A DNA stretch of 64,000 bases from contig JARGXX010000016.1 of NCBI GenBank assembly GCA_030374765.1, forward strand, positions 310,001 through 374,000. The letters run 5' to 3'. This stretch comes from Agarophyton chilense. Taxonomy: Eukaryota > Rhodophyta > Florideophyceae > Gracilariales > Gracilariaceae. The notes under the pieces were generated by a model. The model saw only the letters and a program-made list of their open reading frames with translations, made no database searches and was not told the DNA's origin. Positions 20,645-30,295 of this stretch are shown in pieces (the stretch's first letter is position 1; each line of letters begins with the position of its first letter). The position numbers and the translations under genes were made by a program.

Positions 20645-22219
20645 CTAGAATCTTTGTTCGATCTTTGTATCCAGCGGAGGCGGCAATACCGGATACTCAC
20701 CCGAAAAGCACGCATCACAGAAGGTCGGGGCTTCATCGCCCAGAAACTCATGCATGGAAGGCAGCGGTAGAAATGCGAGCGAATCCGCTCCTATATATTG
20801 GCAAGCCTCTTCGTCAGACATTCGATGAGAAAGCAGTTTTTCCTTATCCGGAGTATCAACCCCATAAAAGCATCCTCCCGTAATCGGTGGAGAGGCAATC
20901 CGCATATGCACCTCCTTGGCACCAGCCTCCCTTAACATGTGAACGATTTTCTTGGACGTGGTCCCCCGTACAATCGAGTCGTCTACGACTACAACACTCT
21001 TACCTCTGATTAGGGCTTCGACCGGCGCTAGTTTGAGTCTCACACCTATATCTCGAGCAGTCTGCGTGGGTTGTATGAATGTGCGTCCGACATAATGACT
21101 CCGAATAATAGCTTGTTGATACTGAATACCTGATGCAGATGCATACCCCAAGGCCGCAGGAACACCACTTTCCGGCACGGGTACTACAGCATCAGCTTTT
21201 GGTAGCGGACAAGAGGAGGCCAAAAGCTGTCCAAAACGATAACGACTGAGATAAACGGAACGGCCAAAGACAATAGAACTAGGTTTGGAGAAGTAAATGT
21301 GTTCAAACACACAAGCATGACGACGAACTGAAGGAAACGGAAACCAGCTTGATACATGCCCCTGCCGATCTACGACAACCATTTCTCCTGGTTCGATCTC
21401 CCGCGTCATGCGTGCGTTGACAATATCAAGTGCACACGACTCAGACGCGAAAACGTGCGCCGGGGATCGCCCCTCCATTGGTAATTCACCCATGACGAGT
21501 GGACGAAAGCCGTAGGGATCGCGCACGGCGATTAATTGTTGAGTGGTGAGCAACAAAATAGAAAACGCACCTTCCACACGATTCAGAGCATCAGCAGCCT
21601 TTCGCGAGAGACCGCCCGATGAACTGACGGAAGTTGCCATCAGATGCAACACTACCTCTGTGTCACTACTGGTGGCAAAAATGCTGCCACGGAGTTCCAG
21701 TTCAATTCTTAATTGCTCTGCGTTGGTAAGATTTCCATTGTGGGCAATAGCCACCTGCCCTTCGCGGAAACTTGCGCGGAAAGGTTGTACATTTCGAACA
21801 TTCTTCTCTCCTGCGGTAGAATAACGATTGTGAGCAATTGCAGTGTCACCCGGTATTTGATGTAGCGCGTTTTCAAATACCTCCGACACAAGGCCGAGTC
21901 CCTTATATTCGTGAAGCGATTGCTCTGTGGCGGATACGATGCCGGCGCCCTCTTGGCCTCGATGCTGCAACGCGTGTAACGCGTAATATGCAACTGCAGA
22001 TGCCTCGGGGTGATTCCATACGCCCACTACACCACATTCCTCTCGGAAGTCATGTTTTTTTGATGGCAGGGGCGGCTGAATTAGTCTGGATGAAGCTGTT
22101 GTGATGGGTGGCGGTGAGCAGCTTTTACATGTGTGATTGATCGATGTTCGGATTCGATGTACTGGCGTTGGTCGCAGTGATGCGGCGGTAGCAAAGAAGA
22201 TTGTCATGGTGCAATGCAT
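20645..22219 (-). CDS. purF: Amidophosphoribosyltransferase, plastid-targeted
   Basis: This enzyme makes 5-phosphoribosylamine from PRPP and glutamine, the first step of purine synthesis. The 524-residue protein has a 60-residue Ser/Thr/Pro-rich leader, then REECGVVGVWNHPEAS, where Cys62 is the N-terminal nucleophile exposed after processing. The glutaminase domain includes LQHRGQEGAGIVS, HNRYSTAGE and AHNGNLTN. The transferase domain has the PRPP motif VVVVDDSIVRGTTSKKIV. Four cysteines match the positions that bind a 4Fe-4S cluster in the Bacillus enzyme (in ACVFEHIYFSKP, GGCFYGVDTP and the CDAC pair near the C-terminus), so this is the Fe-S form, as in plants. ATGs at 22219 and 22207 are both plausible. 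It converges on the RING gene. Confidence 0.95.
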   Translation of the reverse strand: MHCTMTIFFATAASLRPTPVHRIRTSINHTCKSCSPPPITTASSRLIQPPLPSKKHDFREECGVVGVWNHPEASAVAYYALHALQHRGQEGAGIVSATEQSLHEYKGLGLVSEVFENALHQIPGDTAIAHNRYSTAGEKNVRNVQPFRASFREGQVAIAHNGNLTNAEQLRIELELRGSIFATSSDTEVVLHLMATSVSSSGGLSRKAADALNRVEGAFSILLLTTQQLIAVRDPYGFRPLVMGELPMEGRSPAHVFASESCALDIVNARMTREIEPGEMVVVDRQGHVSSWFPFPSVRRHACVFEHIYFSKPSSIVFGRSVYLSRYRFGQLLASSCPLPKADAVVPVPESGVPAALGYASASGIQYQQAIIRSHYVGRTFIQPTQTARDIGVRLKLAPVEALIRGKSVVVVDDSIVRGTTSKKIVHMLREAGAKEVHMRIASPPITGGCFYGVDTPDKEKLLSHRMSDEEACQYIGADSLAFLPLPSMHEFLGDEAPTFCDACFSGEYPVLPPPLDTKIEQRF

Positions 22220-22381
22220 TTAGTCATGTCACTGTGAGAGGGCGGTCTTGTCTCATTTTAGTGCCAAGTATGGTGGATCTCGGTGCCAGTGATGCGGGAG
22301 CTGACCCTCTCCCGATCTTGTGTAATAGTTGAAAAAACTATATAGACACATATTTTCTGTAGATTTTTTGAAGCGTTTCAT

Positions 22382-22455
22382 GCCGGCTTAGCTCAGTTGG
22401 TTAGAGCGCGCCCTTCGTAAGGGTGAGGTCGCGAGTTCGAATCTCGCATTCGGCT
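22382..22455 (+). tRNA. tRNA-Thr (anticodon CGU)
   Basis: The 74-base gene folds as a cloverleaf. The D-arm is GCTC..GAGC. The anticodon stem is CGCCC/GGGTG with loop TTCGTAA (anticodon CGT at 22416-22418). The T-arm is GCGAG/CTCGC with loop TTCGAAT. The acceptor stem GCCGGCT/ATTCGGC has one mismatch and one G-U pair. Internal A and B boxes are recognisable, there is no intron and no encoded CCA. Anticodon CGU reads the threonine codon ACG. Confidence 0.93.
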
Positions 22456-22471
22456 GCCACTTCGTCAGATC

Positions 22472-22478
22472 TTTTTTT
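22472..22478 (+). terminator. RNA polymerase III terminator of tRNA-Thr
   Basis: Seven T residues lie about 16 bases beyond the tRNA 3' end, the usual signal for polymerase III termination. Confidence 0.75.
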
Positions 22479-22585
22479 CAACTTTCCATCAGTTGTCCCG
22501 CCACAGCATTGCTGGCAGTGTGTAAAGTCCACACAGATCTCAGCTGGTCGAGTGTGCCTCGCGCTTCCATCCCCCTCAACAACAG

Positions 22586-23662
22586 ATGGGCGCAAATTCT
22601 CCCGAACCGTCGCATCCGGCGTTGCGGGCTCCACCGCTCATCCGCGTCGCCCCAGAAATGGCGTTCAGTGCTTTTGTACAGAGAATACCTGCATTACCCA
22701 ACTTCGCCACAACTCTCATCCCCGCCATCTCTCGACGAACAACTCCTCTTCTTTCCTTGCCGTCAAACCAATATCTTCGGCACTCTCACTACGGAAATGC
22801 CGTCTCCAATTTAACTACCAAAGCCTCTGCAGATGCTCCGCACGTTGCGGTCATCGGAGCCGGTGGCAATATGGCTACCGCTCTTATCAATGGTTTGGTA
22901 TCTCAACAATCCACTCCCGTAATATACGCCTCTGCTCCTTCTCTTGAGCTCCTCTCGCATCTTCCAGAGGCTGCTAAGCGATATCAAACCACTTCAAATA
23001 CCGACGCTTGCCTGCAAGCAAATGTTGTTCTGTTGTGCGTCAAGCCGAATGTTGTTCCACTTGTTCTTTCGGAAATCGCTCCTACACTTCTTCACTCGAA
23101 AAACGATCCCGTCCTTGTTTCTATTGCCGCCGGTATAAACACCACAACCCTACAAAAGCATTTGTCAACACCCGATCATTCAGCTGAAAATATACCGATT
23201 GTGAGGGCCATGCCTAACTTACCTGCTTCAACACAATCTGCGTGCACTGTGATCTGCTCAAACAATGCGGCACAAAAATATCATATAAGTCTCGCCGAGC
23301 GAATCCTAACTGCGGTGGGCACGGTATATGGCGCACCTGAAAGTCTCATGGCATCTGCTTCTGGCCTCTCTGGTGCAGGTGTCGCCTATGTGTTTATGAT
23401 GGCTGAAGCTTTGGCTGACGCTGGCGTTAAACAAGGGTTTTCAAGGGAACATGCCATGGCCATGGCTGCTGACACGATTAAGGGTGCCGGAGATTTGCTG
23501 CAACAAAAGAAACACCCTGCTGTTTTGAGAAATATGGTGGAGAGTCCGGGAGGGGTTACTGTTGTTGGTACTTCTCAGTTGGAGGAAAAGGGTTTTCGAG
23601 CAGCGATTGGGGCTGCTGTTGAGGGAGCAGTAAACAGAGCTCGTCAAATGGGCGACAACTGA
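22586..23662 (+). CDS. proC: Pyrroline-5-carboxylate reductase
   Basis: This enzyme catalyses the last step of proline synthesis, NAD(P)H-dependent reduction of pyrroline-5-carboxylate. The 358-residue product shows the Rossmann motif VAVIGAGGNMATALINGL (about 88-105), VVLLCVKPNVV, VSIAAGIN, VRAMPNLPA and the C-terminal signature region (SGLSGAGVAYVFMMAEALADAG and VESPGGVT). The bacterial and plant enzyme is usually about 270-280 residues. The extra 80 N-terminal residues are rich in Arg, Ser, Pro and Thr, suggesting an organelle-targeting leader. A second ATG (22658) would shorten the leader. It begins about 130 bases after the tRNA-Thr gene. No intron is needed. Confidence 0.94.
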   Translation: MGANSPEPSHPALRAPPLIRVAPEMAFSAFVQRIPALPNFATTLIPAISRRTTPLLSLPSNQYLRHSHYGNAVSNLTTKASADAPHVAVIGAGGNMATALINGLVSQQSTPVIYASAPSLELLSHLPEAAKRYQTTSNTDACLQANVVLLCVKPNVVPLVLSEIAPTLLHSKNDPVLVSIAAGINTTTLQKHLSTPDHSAENIPIVRAMPNLPASTQSACTVICSNNAAQKYHISLAERILTAVGTVYGAPESLMASASGLSGAGVAYVFMMAEALADAGVKQGFSREHAMAMAADTIKGAGDLLQQKKHPAVLRNMVESPGGVTVVGTSQLEEKGFRAAIGAAVEGAVNRARQMGDN

Positions 23663-24797
23663 AGCATTTCGGAGGCCATTATTTTTGCTACCTTTGCATG
23701 TCCAGCCTCGCACCCACCTGAGTTCTTGCGATTAACTCTATTCATGTAGGTATACTGAACATCGAAGTGGTCGCGTTGGCTTGGCGAACCAACACTTTGG
23801 GATCAATTGCGAGCGATAGATAGCTCATAGTCGCAATGTATAGTAACTCCCACTTTGAACACCATATGCCACAGATCAGAACATATGCAAATTTTTCGTT
23901 TTATCTCTGCTGTGTCGGTACGACGGTAAAGGGTTAGCGATCGCAATTGTTGGCATTTGTTAGCAATCCCTCTACTTTCAGCTCCTTGAAAGTTACAGAC
24001 TTCATTTTCAGCAAGTTGTTGTAGAATAGCGGCAGTTTACAGTAGTTTCTCCATCCTCACTCTGGGGCATTTGTCATTGGAATGCTGGTTTCAAAGGGTT
24101 GGTGCTTGCGGATGACAATGCGAACGACTGCTTTATGTAGGTATGCAGCAATAAAAGCTTGCGCTGGGGCGGAGTGGAAGACACAAAAGAAAAGTCTTTT
24201 ATGGGCCACGAGACGTTTGTAACAGCCAGGTTGTTAGCTCTGTGATCCACAAAGAGCGCTTCAGATTGGTCATCAGAACCGAAGAACGTTCATTTGGCGA
24301 ACTGCTCTTGGTTGTGGAAGTGAGGCAACTTCCTTATTCCACTTTTAGGCTCGAACGAAAACCGCAGGTCCAGCATTCTAGTCATTTCGGTCAACCCAGA
24401 AGAAATCTGGACCAGTCTGCAGAACAGTTAACGAACATCACTCGTTCTCAGAGTACATTAGTATTGACAAGTATTGCCCATTAGAGTACAATATTCCTTA
24501 CTGCCAGTACCAGTACAGCATGGGCCATACTTGCCACAAGTTTGGCCGTTGTTCTTTGTCCAAGCATGCCATGGTTTTGAGCACCTCTCCAGTCGAGGTT
24601 TCGATTAACGGCCGCAAGTCACGCAATCGCAAGTCCTAAAAAGCTAGATAGACCCACACCTTTCATCCTTCACAAACTATTAGTCAGATGCAAGCGTCAT
24701 CATCTACGGAAACCTCAAGTCTGCGACACTGTCGCACTCGCTGCACAAGTTGCAGCGAATACAGGCTTTTACGCCGATAAAGGAACAACTCTCAACA
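23663..24797. other. Intergenic region, nothing recognised
   Basis: About 1.1 kb lies between the reductase stop and the first exon of the LPMO-like gene. The only sizeable open frame (near 24242-24484) starts at GTG and has no motif. The segment probably holds a 3' UTR and the promoter of the secreted protein gene. Confidence 0.4.
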
Positions 24798-26611
24798 ATG
24801 AAAATTCAAGTTGCTCTGCTGGCTCTGTTCATGGGAACATGGTCACGTTCCAACGCTCATAGGTACGGCATTGTCATTGTGTAGCAAAGCATGAAACTCA
24901 TGGTTTCACCTCTTTCAACATTGTACTTACAAGTTGTCTATTTACCTCTACTCCGACTGCGTGTTTTGGATACAGTTTCCTCACTAGTCCCCATCCCATG
25001 TCAACCATAGATGGATGCCGTATAGGTGGTACCGGAGGATTCATCGGCAACTGTCCAGGTCCATGCCCAAACTACAACATTGGAGCAGATGCAGACCCGT
25101 CAAACCCAACGGTTATATTCCAACGTGGTGGATACCACAGAGTAGTGTGGACGAGAAATAATCATGAAGGTGGTTTTGTTCGATGGACTATGGTACCGCT
25201 AAACAAGAAAGATTCCAAACTCTGGCACTCAAAGATGGCATTTCACTATAACTGCTGGAGTGCTGGCCGATTTAGCTGCAATGACTTCGATTTCCATCGC
25301 GACTGCAACTACGACAGACAGAACGAAGCGTATGCGAAAATGCTGTACATTCCACCTGTCTTTCCGGATGGAGACTATGTGCTTGGGTGGACCTGGTATG
25401 GTGGGGGAGTCGGCTTCGGCCACTTCGGGGATTACTACGACTGCGCTTATGTTAGGGTAAGCGGCGGAGAACCGGTTCAAGAATCGTACGTTCCAGAATT
25501 TGTCAGCGGAGGCGGAAGCTCCTATGACGATGGCTGTGAAGCAACAGTCGATGATCTGGGGATCTGCTGGAGAGAACCGTGCCTTCCAATGCGCAAAACA
25601 GAAAAGAGAGTTCCTGCGCCTTTCAAGGACGGCAAGAGCCCGGAACCAATTCTTGCAGAGTGGTACGGAGATGGAAAAAGCGCAAATCCTGCGTCAGTCG
25701 GTCTCTCCCGTATCTTGCTGGTAGATGCTAAGCAAGACAGGGTTCTTGAGGTTGACCTTAAAGAAATTATTCGTCTCAACAGTAATGACGAAATTTCTCT
25801 CTTGGCAGAGACAACTGGTGATGTTGAATACGTTGAATGGTACACTAATGGCAAAGTGAATGGAAAAGACTACTCCGCCCCGTACACAGTGGCAGGGGAT
25901 TTCAAAGAGGACATATATCCTTGGATGCACCCATTGTTCAATCGACGGATGCGAGTGTCCGTTAAGATTGTCGGAAAGGATGGAACTTTCTCATGGGGTA
26001 ACGTTGAGTTGAGGTTCAAAGAAAAAGGTGCGGGAGCATCGACTTTTCCAGGTCAATCTATTCATGACTACTTGGGATCCCATAATGCGCACGAGGAAGG
26101 AGATGGTGATGGTTCGGAAGAAAATACAGAATGGATTCAGGAACCTATCTCGGATGCGGACATTACTGGAACTCATGACACCGATTCGACCGTAATCGAA
26201 GAAAGTGAAACATCTCAAGTAGGCTCGCACACTGAGAACCCCCAAGATCACAACCAGGGCAGTGAGTCTTCATCGGAGGTTGCCCTCCAGCCACCAGCAG
26301 ATACCATGACGGAGTCTGGTACTTCTGAAGCACATGATTCATCAGGTAGTACTGGTGCTCCGCCGCAACCTGTCGCCGTGGAAGATCCAGAGTCTAATGG
26401 ATCTTTCGGTGGTTCGTCATCATCAACAAACTCTGGCTCATCTGTATCTGCAGGTGGTTCTTCATTGTTTCCAAACAGCATTTTCGGGAGAGGAGGTAGT
26501 GGCAGTGGTGCGGGATCGAAGCGAGGCCGGGCCACAGAAAGAACTGCTGCTTTCCTCGTTGTTGACGAGCGCGAAGATGCGATGAGAAAAGCCTACGGAC
26601 GGTTCGCTTAG
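24798..26611 (+). CDS. Secreted LPMO-like protein (candidate copper polysaccharide mono-oxygenase), two exons
   Basis: Exon 1 (24798-24862) encodes a signal peptide, MKIQVALLALFMGTWSRSNA, then His21. A 113-base GT-AG intron (24863-24975) follows, and exon 2 (24976-26611) keeps the frame; total 566 residues. Cleavage after Ala20 would expose His as residue 1 (HSFLTSPHP), as in lytic polysaccharide mono-oxygenases, where the N-terminal His and a second His form the copper brace. A second candidate is His85 in TRNNHEGGFVRW. The stretches PDGDYVLGWTWYGGG and GDYYDCAYVRVSGG resemble the last LPMO strands with an axial Tyr (175/176). Paired cysteines suggest disulfides. Next come an Ig-like segment (about 235-345, with VEYVEWYTNGKV and SAPYTV) and an acidic Ser/Gly-rich tail. 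The substrate is unknown; wall polysaccharides are an inference. The family is not assigned to a known AA class. Confidence 0.75.
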
Positions 26612-26719
26612 TCTCTCCCAACTCCTAATGTACAGTTGAAATCCAGAACAGAGTAAGGATAGATCTAAATTGCAGCCTTTCAACCCTGGAGCCTTGTACT
26701 TCACTATTCACAATCTAGA

Positions 26720-28111
26720 TTATGCATGGCATACTTTTACGTCCTTACACGACTCCATCGTCAGTTCTAAACGGCGGGCTTCAAGTGGTATTAAGAGCTC
26801 GTTCCCTGCAACAATTGCATGGGCGAGCATTCGTCCAAGATATGCATGATGTAGTAAACCCCGGGATCCCAAGCCCGTGAAGAGCCAACACGAGGTTCTT
26901 GTATCCGTTCCTGATAATTTACAGACAATGGGGATAGACCCAATTGCTGAACGAGGAGGCAAAGCTCGCGTGCCAGATGTTGTACCTACTACAGTGCAGT
27001 TTTCAAACATGCTTGGGCTTATTGCTTCCAAAGGTTTTTGCAACTCCGAAACAGCCCGCTGGGTATCTTGTTTGCAAAGCTCCTGCATAAAGCCTTCAGG
27101 GTCCTCTTCATCTCGTTGATGCTCGAAAGTTGCGCCTGCAACGAGATGTGATGATTTCTTCCGACCAAACAAGTCCGGAACAATGTATTTGCCACTAATG
27201 ACAGGTAGCTCTTGTGCGTATGCCCCTTCACATGGTTGCAAAATCAAATTCTGACCGCGACACAACTGAATAGGAACATGTTCCATTCCTTGTATACCTG
27301 GGATTGTAGCACCTGCGCAAACGACAACGGTGTCAAATGAGGATTCGCTTTCACCCAAGAGGTGTCCCACGTCATGCACACCCTCATTGCGCCACTCGAT
27401 TCGCCCTGACTTTTTGCACAGACTCCATAACGCTTGAAGGTATTCAGTTGTATTCACCACAGCAGCGTTACTCAATAGCACAGCTGGAACTTGGTGGTTA
27501 ACGTGTGGAAAACGGCTGGCAACCTCATGAGGCTCTAAAAACTGTACCTCCTTCGGAAAGCGGTTTGCCGCAATTCGAAAGTCGACTCGCTGCTGCTCTC
27601 GAACAGCAAGTCGAAGTAGACCCGGGAACGAAACGAGCGGGTTTTGAGAACAAGACTGAGCCTCCTTGACGAGATGTAGAGCTGCGTCAATAGCTTTCAC
27701 TGACTGCCACACCTTTCTCTTAACCCTTGGAGCAAATGGATGCAACAAGCCTGCAGCAACTGCACTGGCTCCTCCCTTACCAGGCATGTTGGGGTCAAAT
27801 ACTGTGAGATGCAAATCTGTGTGCGCGAAATTTCTCTTTCGTGCATAGCGAGCGGTTGAATGGAGAAGGTGGTAAGCAGTGGCCAAACCGGCTAGACCGC
27901 CACCGACAATGGCCACGCGGCGTGGATGAGGAACATCGGGAGGGGCAACATTTGAGCGCGGTGCTCGTCGACTCTTTGTTTTTGGGGCGAAGTGATGTAG
28001 CGTCAGAGTGGCTCCTTGGCGTGTTTGTAATGTGAGTGGTTGCGATACGGCGAAGGTTGGTAAAGAAAATATTGATCGATGAAACGCCATTCGAATGTGT
28101 TCATAGGCCAT
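26720..28111 (-). CDS. FAD-dependent oxidoreductase, DAO/glycine-oxidase-like
   Basis: From the ATG at 28111 the product is 463 residues; an ATG at 28090 is also possible. After about 60 residues of Ser/Thr/Arg-rich leader, compatible with organelle targeting, comes the FAD dinucleotide motif RRVAIVGGGLAGLATAYHLL. The DAO-type second motif follows (ASAVAAGLLHPFAPRVKRKVW). The C-terminal FAD-binding stretch is SCWLFTGLGSRGLLHHAYLG. This is the D-amino-acid-oxidase/glycine-oxidase/MnmC-C superfamily, which oxidises amines or amino acids with oxygen. The substrate cannot be told from sequence. A frame extension to 28129 begins at TTG. It converges on the LPMO-like gene, with only about 110 bases between stop codons. 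Confidence 0.85.
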   Translation of the reverse strand: MAYEHIRMAFHRSIFSLPTFAVSQPLTLQTRQGATLTLHHFAPKTKSRRAPRSNVAPPDVPHPRRVAIVGGGLAGLATAYHLLHSTARYARKRNFAHTDLHLTVFDPNMPGKGGASAVAAGLLHPFAPRVKRKVWQSVKAIDAALHLVKEAQSCSQNPLVSFPGLLRLAVREQQRVDFRIAANRFPKEVQFLEPHEVASRFPHVNHQVPAVLLSNAAVVNTTEYLQALWSLCKKSGRIEWRNEGVHDVGHLLGESESSFDTVVVCAGATIPGIQGMEHVPIQLCRGQNLILQPCEGAYAQELPVISGKYIVPDLFGRKKSSHLVAGATFEHQRDEEDPEGFMQELCKQDTQRAVSELQKPLEAISPSMFENCTVVGTTSGTRALPPRSAIGSIPIVCKLSGTDTRTSCWLFTGLGSRGLLHHAYLGRMLAHAIVAGNELLIPLEARRLELTMESCKDVKVCHA

Positions 28112-28469
28112 GTTGTCCCAGATAAACAATAGCGTTGCAGAGTTCGCTTCTGCCTCCTCACATTGCGTATGCCGTATTAACGGAGTTGCTAGCTAGAAAC
28201 GGAAAAGGAAGGTACCAAACCGCGATGAGCTTCGCTATCATTTAGTGGCACTTTCACTATGCTCTATGTGTCTGAGATGAAGTCTGATCTTAGAAGCGAT
28301 GGGAGTTCCACAAACATGAGCAGATCGGTATTGGATCAAGCGTTTTCGCGCCACCAGCAAGGCTGCAATACTGCACAGCACAGCACAGCACAGCACGGTA
28401 CGTACGGCACGGCAGTATGTACATCATGCATGATGATCTATCCGAGTGCAATGCGCATGTCGGGAAAAC
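28112..28469. other. Intergenic region with short pentanucleotide repeat
   Basis: About 360 bases lie between the oxidoreductase start and the tRNA-Pro terminator. They contain a small tandem ACAGC repeat (about 28373-28397). An open frame spanning the repeat looks like chance. Confidence 0.5.
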
Positions 28470-28474
28470 AAAAA
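28470..28474 (-). terminator. RNA polymerase III terminator of tRNA-Pro
   Basis: On the minus strand a run of five T residues lies 13 bases past the tRNA 3' end, followed closely by four more T residues. Confidence 0.65.
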
Positions 28475-28487
28475 GTCACGCGGCTGT

Positions 28488-28561
28488 AGGCGTCTACCGG
28501 GGTTCGAACCCGGGACCTCTTGCACCCAAAGCAAGAATCTTACCTCTAGACCATAGACGCC
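28488..28561 (-). tRNA. tRNA-Pro (anticodon UGG)
   Basis: Read on the minus strand, the acceptor GGCGTCT pairs perfectly with AGACGCC. The D-arm region is GGTCTAGAGGTAAGATT, as is usual for eukaryotic tRNA-Pro. The anticodon stem is CTTGC/GCAAG with loop TTTGGGT (anticodon TGG). The T-arm is CCGGG/CCCGG with loop TTCGAAC. There is no intron and no encoded CCA. It reads CCA and, by wobble, other proline codons. Confidence 0.95.
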
Positions 28562-28824
28562 CAGGAGGTGCCGAAACCACTTGAAAGTGCTGGCCAACTG
28601 TTTTTTATATAAACTATTGAGCTATTGTTTTCATTCGTTCCTAATTTATTAACAAAGCATCGGCAAATGACAAGCCGAAATCTCGCATCTCCTGCGCACT
28701 GCACTTCGCACCACCACATCCAAATCTCACACAACCATGTGCTGGGCTGAGTATTCATCCTTGCATCCTTGTCCTCCATCCCACTCCACCCACAGCACAC
28801 TAGTCTAAATCTTGCACGAATCTC

Positions 28825-29670
28825 ATGCCTTCTTTCACCGCAATGGCGTACACCGCTTTCACTGCCCCACTGCTCGTCAATGCCCGCCCGTTGTCTTTTG
28901 TAGCGCGTCAACCTCTCGCTGCACCCGTCACAACACGTACTGCTCCCTCCCGCTGCACGCCGCGGATGGCATTTTCTTCTATTGACCGAATCCTCACAAC
29001 GGACCCTGTATCCATGCCCGATGACGTAAGCGTAGCAATCGATGCAATTTACAAGCAGGTGCTCGGTAATGCCTACCTCATGCAATCTGAGCGCCAAGAG
29101 TTGGCGGCCGCAGAAAGTCAATTTTGTCGCTCAGGCAGTGTACGCGAATTCGTGCGCGCCATTGCAAAGTCCAATGCCTATGTATCTCGCTTTTTTGATC
29201 CGGTATCTCAGTATCGTTTCATCGAGTTAGCTTTCAAGCATCTTTTGGGAAGTGCTCCCGTCTCCAAAGCACAATACCGTGCGGCGATGGCCAAGTATCA
29301 TGAAGAAGGATATGAGGCCTGCATTGATTGGTTTGTGGACTCTATGGGATATGATAAGGATTTCGGAGAGTATACTGTGCCATACGGCGTGTACAAGGGT
29401 TGCTATGCGACTAATGAGCTTTTCAATCGTAGTGTAGCTATGCGTTTGGCGCCTGGCTCTAGTGATAAGGAGCGCTCAACCATGCTTCAATACTGTGTGT
29501 TGAGCGGTGGCAGCCCTAGCTGGTTGAGCATCGCCAAGGCCCTGCCTCCGGGAACTGAGAAAGGTACTGGATATTGCGTTGGCGGTCGTTATACTTCCAC
29601 TCAAAGGAACAAGAATGCCCCGGTCCGGATTGGCACCAAGATTCCTGGCGGGGTTGTCTTTTCAAACTGA
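28825..29670 (+). CDS. Phycobilisome linker polypeptide, plastid-targeted precursor
   Basis: Linker polypeptides hold phycobiliprotein discs together in phycobilisome rods and tune energy transfer. The 281-residue precursor begins with about 48 residues rich in Thr, Ala, Pro and Arg, a plastid transit peptide ending near CTPRMAFSS. A phycobilisome linker domain follows (about residues 65-200): IDAIYKQVLGNAYLMQSERQ, VREFVRAIAKSNAYVSRFF, QYRFIELAFKHLLGSAP and the end motif YEACIDWFVDSMGYDKDFGE. This is a single-domain rod linker, probably of the phycoerythrin-associated nuclear-encoded group of red algae. ATGs at 28825 and 28843 are both possible. No intron. This gene is the best evidence that the organism is a red alga. 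Confidence 0.94.
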   Translation: MPSFTAMAYTAFTAPLLVNARPLSFVARQPLAAPVTTRTAPSRCTPRMAFSSIDRILTTDPVSMPDDVSVAIDAIYKQVLGNAYLMQSERQELAAAESQFCRSGSVREFVRAIAKSNAYVSRFFDPVSQYRFIELAFKHLLGSAPVSKAQYRAAMAKYHEEGYEACIDWFVDSMGYDKDFGEYTVPYGVYKGCYATNELFNRSVAMRLAPGSSDKERSTMLQYCVLSGGSPSWLSIAKALPPGTEKGTGYCVGGRYTSTQRNKNAPVRIGTKIPGGVVFSN

Positions 29671-29900
29671 TTTCGCATGCTCAATGCGTTTGTTTTGTAT
29701 CTCGTCTTTCACCTTCCTAACAGTTTTTACGAAGTCCACCTCCACATTCCCCGTAAACAGTGGTATTATTCCTAGTCAGTCCTGTCAATACAACGTGTAG
29801 GACATAAAGCGTTCAGAAAGTAAAGGGAACAGCAGCTGGAGCCGTCCTTCCTGGCCAACTCCCTCAGTGACACAAGAGGTATCTTTTGCTTACCTGCTGC

Positions 29901-30295
29901 TCACTGATCTTTCTTCGACTCGCTTGTGCCTGACGGCTTGTCTCCCGTCGATGAGGTGGCGATGGTAGTAGTAGTAGTGGTAGTAGAAGCAGTAGTGGTC
30001 GAAGTCGGCGAGCGAACTCGTTGCTGCGGTTGCCGCCCTCTGCGGTCTGAAGCAAAATCATCATTACCAAGAACCGTTAGCATACGTCTATTCGAACTCG
30101 AGAGATGAAACTACTCTGAAATAGCGGCGACCTACCTTTCTCACCAGAGAGGAAGACCATCACCCAAACTCCTATTGCAACGGCGTGGAGAACTGTGATT
30201 ATCAAGACGATTATATGAATTGGCTTCAGTTCCAATGGATCGGCGTTTTCCGCGCTCAAGGTCTCTTCTACTTTCGCTTCCACTTCTGAGTCCAT
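29901..30295 (-). CDS. Small single-pass membrane protein, two exons, unknown
   Basis: Exon 1 (30295-30136) encodes 53 residues: an acidic N-terminus and a hydrophobic segment, IHIIVLIITVLHAVAIGVWV. An 89-base intron with GTAGGT...TTCAG borders (30135-30047) separates it from exon 2 (30046-29901). Exon 2 continues in frame with a basic stretch, a Ser/Thr run coded by a GTA-type simple repeat, and the end TGDKPSGTSESKKDQ. The total is 101 residues. An alternative donor nine bases earlier keeps the same phase. The layout suggests a small membrane protein with an acidic tail on one side and a Lys/Thr-rich tail on the other. No family was recognised. It marks the right edge of the gene island and converges on the linker gene. 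Confidence 0.55.

Noticed and set aside
24242-24484. 80-codon frame upstream of the LPMO-like gene
   Set aside because: Begins at GTG, no motif, and lies in a probable promoter region.
24998-26611. Single-exon version of the LPMO-like gene starting at 24998
   Set aside because: It would lack a signal peptide and the first histidine; the in-phase GT-AG intron to a clean signal-peptide exon is far more convincing.
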